DNA of 43,656 nucleotides from Bacteroidota bacterium (GTDB taxonomy: Bacteria > Bacteroidota > Bacteroidia > JAFLBG01), in contig JAFLBG010000033.1 of assembly GCA_017303975.1 (NCBI GenBank), forward strand, positions 1 to 43,656. Direction: 5' to 3'. The notes beneath the pieces are model-generated. The model saw nothing but the letters and a program-made list of their open reading frames with translations. It ran no database searches and was not told the origin of the DNA. Below, piece by piece: positions 26,719 through 34,508 of this stretch. The position numbers were made by a program, and so were the translations under genes. The stretch's first letter is position 1, and each line of letters starts with the position of its first letter.

Positions 26719-28941
26719 TTAGCGACTAATAATTAGTTTAGAATATTCAGGACGAGACAACGAATTATTTCTAAAAAAATAAATTCCACAAGAAAAATTA
26801 GATAGGTTTAAATTAACTGTTTCATTACAGTTTATTTTTATTTTTTGTAATGATACCCCTGTTATGGTGAGTAATTCAATTTCAGTGTTACTTGAGCAAA
26901 TTCCAATTTGTTTTATGGTTACTTCGTTTTCAGCAATAGTGGGGTAAACTATAAATGATTTAGTCGGTAAAGCCTTTGAACTCTCTACGGTTGTATTTAC
27001 GCCCCCCATATATAGCGCAACTCCTCCGGTATTTGTGCCTAATAGTAAATCGAGATAGTTGTCGTTGTTTAAGTCATTCAAGAAAGGTGCAGATTTTGGA
27101 CTTTCCCAAATGTCTAAATACATGGAGTCAATTATATTGAAGGTGCCACTTAAATTATTGCTAATGTTGTCATATACATATATGCTTCCGTATTCAGAGC
27201 CCACAAACAGTTTAAACGTATTACTTTGTTTAAAAAGAAAGGGTGTGCTTGACCCTACAATGGTTGTGATAGGCTTATTTACTTTTACATTACCAAAATT
27301 TTGTGATACTAAGGAAAAGGTTGCAACACTTGTACTGCCAATATTTTCGTAATAGTTCAAATTTCCACCTAATTCTCCAATTACCAAATCTAACAAGCCA
27401 TCTTCATTCGCATCAACCAGCTGTGGCGTTGCATTGCTACCTACATCTATACTTTGATAATTAGCCTGACTTAAAACAAACGATGCAGGATTAGAAGCTC
27501 CGGCTGTATTGGTAAATAGATTCAGTTTTCCGGTGCTTTCTCCAATAAGCATGTCTGTATCTCCATCTCCGTCTATATCTCCAAATGTAGGATGGATGCT
27601 TAGAAAATTATAAGCGCCAATAGAAGCATAATCGCGTGTAATTAAGTTGAATTTTGGATTTGTAGCAGTGCCGGTATTTTCATACAATGTTAAGGTAGAT
27701 TGAAAACCCCCACTTTGCTGAAAGTAGCCATAGTTTCCTATTACAAGGTCTTGTAAATTATCTGCATTGTAGTCGAATGTAGCAGGATGTGCATTTTCTC
27801 CGGCATCAATCATTCCATCTTGCAAAAAATTATCTTGGAGGTGGCTAAATGCTGTATTGTTAGATGTGCCTATGTTTTTATAAAGCCAAACACTTTTAAA
27901 ATTTTCTGAAATATTGGGTGCACTAGGTGTTACAATAAGATCGTTTAAATTATCATTGTCAATATCAACACTGTATCCTGTCGGAAATACGGATAAATTT
28001 ACGGCAACGGAGTTGGTAGGAAAGGTTGGTTGTTGCGCTATCATTTTAGCGCCACTGCTAGTTCCTCCATTGGTAAGCATTACAAGGTTTTTAAAAGAAA
28101 TGTCACCAATAATAAGCTCTTTGTCGTTGTCTCCGTCTAAATCTAAGGCAAGTAAAGAAGATCCTGCATGTTGCACTTGTTGTAAAAAATCAGAGGTGGG
28201 GACATAGTTCTTTTCAGGCGCTAAAACATTGAACGAACAGGTGTCATTCAATTGCACATTGTTATTAAAAGGGTTTTCGGAGAAATAACCCCAGCAGTTG
28301 TTTCTAAGCTCAAATGCCAAACTATCGCACGAACCATAAAGTTCTTTTGATAAATTTTTGTGGTATTCTACATAACTTCCTGCCAACTGAAATGTAAGTA
28401 CATCAATGTCTCCATCGCTATCTACATCTACAAGAGCGGGTATATCAACACTACTTACATATAGATTTAGAACGTTGTTAAACTGTTTCGATTTAACTTG
28501 CGATTTTACCAATGAAAACTGCAACCCTGATGATAAGCTAGAAGTGTTTTCATAAACAGCAAATCCGGCAATGGAGTAGGTAAAAATGTCTTCTTTGCCA
28601 TCACAGTTGTAATCTACTAGTAAAGCCCAATCGTGTAACGGAGGGAATTTAGTTTGAAACTGTGGAGCGTGCTTATAATTAGAAACTCCTATGCTGCCAA
28701 TATTGAGGTAGGTTGTAATTCTATTTCCACTTCTATCAAAAATGAATAAATCTTTTTTGCCATCTAAATCCAAATCAATGCTCGAAAATTGAGCGCTGTT
28801 AATACCTCCCGCCCACGCATTTTTTAATATAATAGAGTTTTCTTCCACCTTTATGGTGTCTTGGCGTGTAAAGAAAGGTTGGGCATAAGCCACCTCCACC
28901 CAAAGAAAAAATAAATACAAAAATCGGTTACAATATATCAT
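26719..28941 (-). CDS. Secreted FG-GAP/VCBS-repeat protein with T9SS type A sorting domain
   Basis: 740 residues. After a signal peptide (cleavage near AYA-Q, about residue 20), a beta-propeller-like region carries at least nine Ca-binding loops of DxDxDG type, such as DLDLDGKKDL, DVDSDGDIDVL, DIDGDGDTDMLIG and DLNNDNYLDLLLG. The last 85 or so residues (from about 655, FIVYPTIAENEVTI to YSKLIISR) form a Por-secretion/T9SS type A sorting domain. It is exported to the cell surface or medium by the type IX system. No binding partner is implied by its neighbours. No terminator separates it from the abutting convergent gene. Confidence 0.92.
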   Translation of the reverse strand: MIYCNRFLYLFFLWVEVAYAQPFFTRQDTIKVEENSIILKNAWAGGINSAQFSSIDLDLDGKKDLFIFDRSGNRITTYLNIGSIGVSNYKHAPQFQTKFPPLHDWALLVDYNCDGKEDIFTYSIAGFAVYENTSSLSSGLQFSLVKSQVKSKQFNNVLNLYVSSVDIPALVDVDSDGDIDVLTFQLAGSYVEYHKNLSKELYGSCDSLAFELRNNCWGYFSENPFNNNVQLNDTCSFNVLAPEKNYVPTSDFLQQVQHAGSSLLALDLDGDNDKELIIGDISFKNLVMLTNGGTSSGAKMIAQQPTFPTNSVAVNLSVFPTGYSVDIDNDNLNDLIVTPSAPNISENFKSVWLYKNIGTSNNTAFSHLQDNFLQDGMIDAGENAHPATFDYNADNLQDLVIGNYGYFQQSGGFQSTLTLYENTGTATNPKFNLITRDYASIGAYNFLSIHPTFGDIDGDGDTDMLIGESTGKLNLFTNTAGASNPASFVLSQANYQSIDVGSNATPQLVDANEDGLLDLVIGELGGNLNYYENIGSTSVATFSLVSQNFGNVKVNKPITTIVGSSTPFLFKQSNTFKLFVGSEYGSIYVYDNISNNLSGTFNIIDSMYLDIWESPKSAPFLNDLNNDNYLDLLLGTNTGGVALYMGGVNTTVESSKALPTKSFIVYPTIAENEVTIKQIGICSSNTEIELLTITGVSLQKIKINCNETVNLNLSNFSCGIYFFRNNSLSRPEYSKLIISR

Positions 28942-29061
28942 TCTTAGCGTTAAAATACCGTTATAAAAATTGCTTTACAAATTCTATTAACAAGTATAAG
29001 TTGAAATCTACCTGTCTCTTAGACAAAATGCTTAGCATAACACACCTAAATTTACTAATAC

Positions 29062-30174
29062 ATGCTGATGACTTCAAAAAAATATTATTGTTTCTTTTTT
29101 TTGTTTTGGATACTAGTGTCTATTGGTTTAGCGCAAACACCATCCAAACATAAGCCATTGTTTATCGAGCAGAAAAATTTAGACCCAAAATCGGTACAAA
29201 AGAATAAAACTCACGAGAAAGAAGTTTCGGCTGTAAAAAGAACATCCGTAAGGTTTGTGGTTTCAGATATTTCTAAGGGTACACCGCTTGATAGTCCGCC
29301 AACTATTGTAGATGAATTATCCGGAGAAAAAATAGAGCCAACTAGATTGAGTGATGGAGAGTATGATATTTTCATTGAGACTAATAAAATATACAAGGTA
29401 GAATGTAAGGTAGAAGGCTACAAACCCTTTGTTAAATCTGTAAACATAAGCAAAGAGGCAAAAGGAGAAGATAATCGGTTTCAACTAGAGCTTACCCCAT
29501 TTACCAAAAAAACATCTGTGAAAATTGTAGTAGTAGATGAAGTAAAAGCGCTACCTATTGATTATATGCCAACCGTTACAGATGAATTGACAGGAAAAAA
29601 AGCAGAAATAAAAAAGTTAGCAGATGGAGAATACGAAGTATATATTGAGAAGGATAAACTGTATAAAGTAGAGTGCAATGCCATTGGATACAAGGCTTTT
29701 GATAAACCTGTAAATATTAGTAAGGAAGTAAAAGGAGAAGACAACAGATTTCAAATTTTACTAACACCACTAAAAGTAGGAGAGAGTTTTATTCTCAAAA
29801 ACATCTATTTTCACCCCAATACACCGGTTTTTAAATCAGAATCAAATAAAGAACTTCAAAATTTGTATAAGTATATGGCTTCAAATCCGGAGGCTGTTAT
29901 TTCTATCGAGGGGCATACAAATTCCAACAGATACATAAAACGAGAAAAACGGAGAGCCGAAATGGGTGGCAAATGGGCTTTTCATGGCACTGCAAAAAAA
30001 TTATCAAAAAAACGTGCATCGGAAGTAAAAGATTTTTTAAATAAAAAAGGAGTAGAGCAAAAGCGTATTAAAACCAAAGGTTGGGGCGGAGATCAGGAAC
30101 TTTACCCTGAACCCAAGAATTTTCAAGAGAGTTTGAAAAACATGCGTGTTGAGGTACACATTTTAAAAATGTAG
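29062..30174 (+). CDS. OmpA-family protein with two tandem PEGA/CarboxypepD-reg-like repeats
   Basis: 370 residues. Signal peptide to about residue 24 (IGLAQ); an ATG two codons in (29068) is an equally good start. Two homologous beta domains at 61-147 and 151-237 are in exact 90-residue register (DGEY, YKVEC, KGEDNRFQ). An OmpA C-terminal domain follows at about 240-370 (ILKNIYFHPNT, IEGHTNSNR, LSKKRASEVKDFL, MRVEVHIL). The usual peptidoglycan-contacting Asp of GHTD is Asn287; the conserved Arg318 remains but is about 15 residues further away than usual. It opens the fimbria-like cluster and probably provides a wall anchor. An imperfect -7 (TAAATTTA) lies just upstream. Confidence 0.86.
   Translation: MLMTSKKYYCFFFLFWILVSIGLAQTPSKHKPLFIEQKNLDPKSVQKNKTHEKEVSAVKRTSVRFVVSDISKGTPLDSPPTIVDELSGEKIEPTRLSDGEYDIFIETNKIYKVECKVEGYKPFVKSVNISKEAKGEDNRFQLELTPFTKKTSVKIVVVDEVKALPIDYMPTVTDELTGKKAEIKKLADGEYEVYIEKDKLYKVECNAIGYKAFDKPVNISKEVKGEDNRFQILLTPLKVGESFILKNIYFHPNTPVFKSESNKELQNLYKYMASNPEAVISIEGHTNSNRYIKREKRRAEMGGKWAFHGTAKKLSKKRASEVKDFLNKKGVEQKRIKTKGWGGDQELYPEPKNFQESLKNMRVEVHILKM
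29242..29502 (+). repeat. First copy of a 270-bp in-frame repeat in the OmpA-family gene
   Basis: Encodes residues 61-147. Shares DELSG/DELTG, DGEYD/DGEYE, YKVEC and KGEDNRFQ with the second copy, in exact 90-residue register with no gaps. Confidence 0.85.
29512..29772 (+). repeat. Second copy of the 270-bp in-frame repeat
   Basis: Encodes residues 151-237. A third, more diverged copy of the same domain is in the next gene, before its OmpA domain (DELTGKEVA, YRVECTAIGYKPFEK). Confidence 0.85.
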
Positions 30175-30184
30175 TTAAAAGGAA

Positions 30185-31756
30185 GTGAAAAGAATTATAC
30201 AGATTTTTATTTTTTTGATGGTGCTTCAAGCTTCTATTTTGTATTGCCAATCCAATAAGAAAAAGTACGAAGGCACCGGCTCAGTATCAGAATTTGTAAT
30301 GCCTTCGCAAGCTAAGGTAATAGGTCATTTCGATTTGTTTTACGAAACTCAAATGCCCAATTTGCCAGACGATAAACGGTCTTTTTGGTATAAAATGGTG
30401 TTTAATAAAGATTGCTTTTTTAAGTTTAATTTGTTTCCTCTTCTTACTACAGACAGATACGATTTTAGGCTATATAAAATTCCCGAAAATTTAAATTTTT
30501 GTTATGCAATAACGGAAAATAAAATAGAATCAATTACAAATGTTAAAGTAAAACGAGAGTTTGCCGATTCGGCTCAATCAAAGGAGTTTAGAGCGGGACT
30601 AGTATATATAAAAGAGGTGCAAGTAAAACGAGGAGATGCAATTTATATTGAGATTGTAAATTTGTGGGGGAGTGATATTGGGCACATTATCGATTTTAAT
30701 ACCTGCGATTATTCATATGTCTTAAAAGCAACAAAAGAAGGAGCTCCTGTAATTAAAGCCGATAGTTCCAAGTTAGAAGCGTTCGATAAAGAGTTGAAAT
30801 CTAATTTAAGTGAAGGAATTGCTAACATCAAAGAAATTTTGTGCCCTGAAAATGGAAAGGTTATTCAATTGTCTTCAATAACCTTTAATCCCAAAGGGGT
30901 AGACATAATACCTAAATACTCATTAAACGGATATGAAAGTCAAACGTTACCCGGAACAAAAGCTATATTACCTGTAAAAACGGGTACTGCATCAATTTCT
31001 TCGGTAAAATTTAATACTCCGCCCAAGTCATCAGTAACTACCGAAACAGTTTCTGTGGCAAAAAAAGATTCTTTATTGTATAAGCCCGTGCGTATAAGGA
31101 GTAAAATTATTGACAGTATAAAAGGAGTTGCTGTTGATGTTGCAATTAAAATAATTGATGAGCTTACAGGTAAAGAAGTTGCCATTGCAAAAACTGGAAA
31201 GCCTGGAGAGTACTTATTCAATGTAGATAATACAAAAAAATACAGAGTAGAATGCACCGCAATTGGCTATAAACCCTTTGAAAAAACAATTGAAATAGCA
31301 GATGTAGTAACGAAAACAAATTCAAATATATTCAATCTGAAATTAGAGCCACTTACTGCCGGGCAAACATTTATTCTTCGAAATATCCAGTTTCATGCAA
31401 ATACATACGTAACAAAGTCGCAATCGAAACATGAGCTGGATAGATTGTATAAATACATGAAGGATAATCCAACTGTAATAATTGAAATTTCCGGACATAC
31501 CAATGGGAACAAAAAAATTGCTCCCGACCCGCTAAAAGCAAAGCTTGGAAAGGAATGGTCTTTTAGTGGAAGTAGCAAAAAACTTTCGTATTTGCGTGCA
31601 CTAGAAATAAAAGAGTACCTTACAAAAAAAGGAATAGACGGTAAAAGAATAAAAGTAGAAGGGTATGGTGGAAACAAACCATTAATACCTGATGCTAATA
31701 CGCAAGAGCAGATGCAAAAAAATATGCGAGTAGAGGTGTTATTGTTAAAAGCATAA
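30185..31756 (+). CDS. OmpA-family protein with N-terminal beta domain, paralogue of the preceding gene
   Basis: 523 residues starting at GTG, 10 bases after the preceding stop. Signal peptide to about residue 21 (ASILYCQ). Residues 25-240 form a domain I do not recognise (FDLFYETQMP, YDFRLYKIPENLNFCY); about 290-385 is a PEGA/CarboxypepD-reg-like domain related to the neighbour's repeats; 390-523 is an OmpA domain (FILRNIQFHANT, ISGHTNGNKK, KKLSYLRALEIKEYL, KNMRVEVLLL). It has the same Asp-to-Asn change and the same insertion length as its neighbour, so these predate the duplication. It is likely a second peptidoglycan-facing component of the cluster. Confidence 0.86.
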   Translation: MKRIIQIFIFLMVLQASILYCQSNKKKYEGTGSVSEFVMPSQAKVIGHFDLFYETQMPNLPDDKRSFWYKMVFNKDCFFKFNLFPLLTTDRYDFRLYKIPENLNFCYAITENKIESITNVKVKREFADSAQSKEFRAGLVYIKEVQVKRGDAIYIEIVNLWGSDIGHIIDFNTCDYSYVLKATKEGAPVIKADSSKLEAFDKELKSNLSEGIANIKEILCPENGKVIQLSSITFNPKGVDIIPKYSLNGYESQTLPGTKAILPVKTGTASISSVKFNTPPKSSVTTETVSVAKKDSLLYKPVRIRSKIIDSIKGVAVDVAIKIIDELTGKEVAIAKTGKPGEYLFNVDNTKKYRVECTAIGYKPFEKTIEIADVVTKTNSNIFNLKLEPLTAGQTFILRNIQFHANTYVTKSQSKHELDRLYKYMKDNPTVIIEISGHTNGNKKIAPDPLKAKLGKEWSFSGSSKKLSYLRALEIKEYLTKKGIDGKRIKVEGYGGNKPLIPDANTQEQMQKNMRVEVLLLKA

Positions 31757-31761
31757 TTTTG
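31754..31761 (+). promoter_or_regulatory. Candidate -7 element before the chaperone-like gene
   Basis: TAATTTTG, then CGTAT, overlaps the stop of the second OmpA gene, 50 bases before the chaperone ATG. A second TAATTTTG copy lies at 31777-31784. Either could start a transcript covering the chaperone and subunit genes. Confidence 0.4.
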
Positions 31762-31810
31762 CGTATTATTGAGTCTTAATTTTGTTGTGAAAAATCCAAT
31801 TTTATATAAT

Positions 31811-32743
31811 ATGAAAATGATGAATTTTAAAAGAAATCTAATTACTTCACTCTTGATTTGTGTTAGTGTTTTTGTTTTTGCTCAAGGAGCTGCAACTAAT
31901 AGTGCAGCGCAAGACACAACGAAGAAAAAATCTCGTTTTGGTCAATCAGAGAATTCTACACAAAAACCCGATTCTTTAATTACAGATATGGGAGTAGCAG
32001 TTTCTCCATCTTCTTTGCGTTTTAGAGCAAAGCCTGGTTCTACGGAAACTCGTTACGTTACTATAACAAACGACACCAAAAAATCTGAAAAATTTAAAAT
32101 CTCTTTTGCTGATTATGACATGAGTAATAAGGGAGCTGTAACACAAGTTCCATTTGGTAAAAACCACGAGTACGGATTAACGAAGTGGATTAGCGCTACT
32201 CCTAGTTTTGTGGAATTAAGACCTGGGCAAGCACAAAAAATTGCTATAACAATTAACGTTCCTGACGAACCCAATGCCTACAGGTCCGCATGGTGTTTAA
32301 TGATGGTGGATGAAACAACCGAAAAAAAATACATCACCCCTCCAAATGATGGCAAGTCGAATATGGTGATGGGGGTTATTCCGGTATTTGGATTTGGCGT
32401 TTATATTTTTCAGAACCCTCCGAATGTTAAAATAAATAAAGTAGAAATAACCAAATTCTATTTTAATTACGACAAGGAAAATAAATACGTGTACGTAAAT
32501 ACTAGAAATGTAGGTGATGGAATAGGTTTTTGTAAAGCCTATGTAGAGGTTAATAATTTGAATACCGGATACAAGGAGAAATTGTTCTTAAAACAGTTTA
32601 CCATCTTCCCTGGCATGGAAAGAACATTAGATTACCAATTGCCGGGTAACATTGGAAAAGGTAATTATATAGCCACAGCAGTACTTGATTTTGGTAGCGA
32701 TGAAGAAGTGGAAGCTGCAGAGTTAGAATTTAAAATAGAATAA
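31811..32743 (+). CDS. PapD-like two-domain periplasmic chaperone, probable fimbrial-type
   Basis: 310 residues. Start at 31811 gives a good signal peptide (MKMMNFKRNLITSLLICVSV, ending FAQ); an earlier TTG only adds a poor leader. After a low-complexity linker, domain 1 (about 60-205) reads like PapD-type chaperones: AVSPSSLRFRAKPGSTETRY then VTITND on the first strands, FVELRPGQAQKIAITI on strand F1, YRSAWCLMMV on G1, and IPVFGFGVYIF closing the domain. Domain 2 (207-310) is a second Ig-like sandwich with LPGN and YIATAVLDFGSD. It precedes two subunit-like genes and an usher-like barrel gene. I infer a donor-strand chaperone; a general Ig-like secreted protein is the alternative. Confidence 0.66.
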   Translation: MKMMNFKRNLITSLLICVSVFVFAQGAATNSAAQDTTKKKSRFGQSENSTQKPDSLITDMGVAVSPSSLRFRAKPGSTETRYVTITNDTKKSEKFKISFADYDMSNKGAVTQVPFGKNHEYGLTKWISATPSFVELRPGQAQKIAITINVPDEPNAYRSAWCLMMVDETTEKKYITPPNDGKSNMVMGVIPVFGFGVYIFQNPPNVKINKVEITKFYFNYDKENKYVYVNTRNVGDGIGFCKAYVEVNNLNTGYKEKLFLKQFTIFPGMERTLDYQLPGNIGKGNYIATAVLDFGSDEEVEAAELEFKIE

Positions 32744-32902
32744 TTTTAAAATTTTGTAACCTTATTGTATTGTTAGGAGTATAACAACACAAAAAAGGAA
32801 ACATGAATAGTTCTTAAAATAAAAACAGAAAAAAATCCTTAGAAAGTTTTTACTTTCAAAAAAATGTATATATTTACTGAATTCTTAACTAAAAAAAACA
32901 AT

Positions 32903-33754
32903 ATGAGAAATTTTACTAAATCATCTGCTCTTCTTGGTGCACTTGCACTAGCAGGCAGTTCGTTTGCACAATTGCAAGACGAAAAAAACGTAACCATTAC
33001 GATGGATTTACAACCGGTACTTCAATTAAAAATGGAAGGACCTGATCAGTTAGACTTTACTTTTGATGAAATCAGTGAGTATTATGCTGGTATCACAAAG
33101 TACGGAGCAACACAATTAAAAGTGAGTGCATCTGTATCTTGGGATTTATGGGCAGCTGGTTTATCGCAAGGTAACGTAGCGAACTTTTGTTGGGATAACC
33201 AAGTACAGTACCAAGCAGCAACAGGTGGTGTTGATGAAATTCCAATCACAGCATTGGAGCTTCACCAATTCCCTGCAAATCCTGCTATAGCTGCTACTTG
33301 TGCTAACACAATAGCTCAGTCTAGTGATTATAGCCGTCCTTTCCAAATTAGATCCGCGGCTAACGTAGTTTCTAGTAACAACACTATTTATGCACCAAGT
33401 CCTGCTTCTCCGTATTCTTCTCCTACCTCAACAGGGGTTTTGGGTACTTCTGAGAAATATATTGCAGGTGGAACAGGTACTATTGCTAACTGCCAAATAG
33501 CAGGTGGAAGTTATTTACTTAACTCTACAGCAACTTTAGCAGCAGGTAGCTACTACTACGTACTTGATTACAGAATTTTGCCAGGTTTACCGGTGGTATT
33601 CCCTGCGCATGATGATGCAACAACAATCAATACAACTGCAGCTTATGTAACTAACGCAGATGGCGCTACTACATTGATTGACACTGCAACTGACTATGCT
33701 CAGCCTGGTGTTTATACAATGTATGTAAAATACATCTTAACACAAGACCAATAG
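32903..33754 (+). CDS. Probable major fimbrial-type subunit, secreted beta-sandwich protein
   Basis: 283 residues; the ATG at 32903 is chosen because it directly precedes a clean signal peptide (cleavage after SSFAQ). The mature N-terminus QDEKNVTITMDLQPVLQLKM is an alternating strand like the donor strand of CFA/I-type pilins. It has a central Ser/Thr/Ala-rich region and ends PGVYTMYVKYILTQDQ, a terminal alternating strand with a penultimate-type Tyr as in chaperone-usher subunits. It is related to the next gene at both ends (LDFTFDEISEYYAGIT; LDYRILPGLP). The strong terminator just after it suggests a separately terminated, abundant product. The role is inferred from context. Confidence 0.62.
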   Translation: MRNFTKSSALLGALALAGSSFAQLQDEKNVTITMDLQPVLQLKMEGPDQLDFTFDEISEYYAGITKYGATQLKVSASVSWDLWAAGLSQGNVANFCWDNQVQYQAATGGVDEIPITALELHQFPANPAIAATCANTIAQSSDYSRPFQIRSAANVVSSNNTIYAPSPASPYSSPTSTGVLGTSEKYIAGGTGTIANCQIAGGSYLLNSTATLAAGSYYYVLDYRILPGLPVVFPAHDDATTINTTAAYVTNADGATTLIDTATDYAQPGVYTMYVKYILTQDQ

Positions 33755-33768
33755 GTATTAAAAATATT

Positions 33769-33804
33769 AAAAAAAGGGGTTGATTTTTCAACCCCTTTTT
33801 TTTT
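33769..33804 (+). terminator. Terminator between the two subunit-like genes
   Basis: GGGGTTGA pairs with TCAACCCC around a TTTT loop, preceded by an A run and followed by nine T. It begins 14 bases after the first subunit stop. In chaperone-usher operons such an intra-operon hairpin keeps the major subunit in excess. Confidence 0.92.
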
Positions 33805-33846
33805 GATATTTTCTATCAAATTAATTCTTCGTTAGACAAAAACAGT

Positions 33847-33854
33847 TATATTTG
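33847..33854 (+). promoter_or_regulatory. -7 element giving a possibly leaderless transcript for the second subunit
   Basis: TATATTTG is an exact TAnnTTTG match ending 6 bases before the ATG at 33861. With the usual distance to the start of transcription, the mRNA would begin at or next to the start codon. It would drive the second subunit and the barrel gene after the terminator. Confidence 0.45.
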
Positions 33855-33860
33855 TTACTA

Positions 33861-34508
33861 ATGATAAAGACGTACACAACCTTTTTTCTATTTGTTTGTT
33901 TTGTCTTCAAAATGTTCGCACAGCCTGCTTGTGTGGTTTCTCCTACAAGTTTTTGCAATCCTGTTGGAGGGGGCTCTGTTTACCTCATGTCCACTTCATC
34001 AAATGTAGATTTAACATTCGATTCTTTTGGTAAATTTGTTGGAGGTATAACTCAAAGTGGAGGAACTGTTCTAAAGTTAGCAATAACAGAAGCTGCAGCT
34101 CCCTGTAGATGGCAATTGCACGCAAATGTTGATAATGGAGGTGGGTTAACACCTGTAACAGAATGGGAGCTTATTACTCCTTATGGGGCTGCTGGACCAC
34201 CGCACCCTACCGTTGATTTATTAGATATGCGAATTCGTAACCAATGTAATACATCTCTTTCCGGAACTTCATTTGTTGATATTCCTAACATCAATCAAAC
34301 TATTGATATTGTTGAGAACCCTGGTGCGGATGTTTTGCCCGGAGCCGGTACATGTGCACTTAATCAAAATGTAAATACAGAAGGTACATACTTAACAGAT
34401 TATGGTCAGTATGCATTTACGGTAGATTACCGAGTATTACCAACATTAACCCTAAGGCCTGGTATTTATCAATTAACAGTACGGTATTGCTTAACAGAAG
34501 ATAACTAG
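33861..34508 (+). CDS. Probable minor fimbrial-type subunit, secreted beta-sandwich protein
   Basis: 215 residues with a signal peptide to about residue 20 (FKMFAQ). It is homologous to the preceding subunit gene: VDLTFDSFGKFVGGIT and the end VDYRVLPTLTLRPGIYQLTV followed by RYCLTEDN parallel that protein, but it lacks a 37-residue insertion present there near the C-terminus. Six Cys (24, 32, 82, 129, 165, 210) could form disulfides, unlike its neighbour. The next gene's GTG start follows its TAG with no gap, so the two are translationally coupled. An adaptor or tip subunit for the barrel protein fits this pairing. Confidence 0.6.
   Translation: MIKTYTTFFLFVCFVFKMFAQPACVVSPTSFCNPVGGGSVYLMSTSSNVDLTFDSFGKFVGGITQSGGTVLKLAITEAAAPCRWQLHANVDNGGGLTPVTEWELITPYGAAGPPHPTVDLLDMRIRNQCNTSLSGTSFVDIPNINQTIDIVENPGADVLPGAGTCALNQNVNTEGTYLTDYGQYAFTVDYRVLPTLTLRPGIYQLTVRYCLTEDN

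Noticed and set aside
31777-31784. Second TAATTTTG copy as the sole promoter of the chaperone-like gene
   Set aside because: It matches the consensus as well as the copy at 31754, and neither has a -33 element, so a choice between them is not supported.
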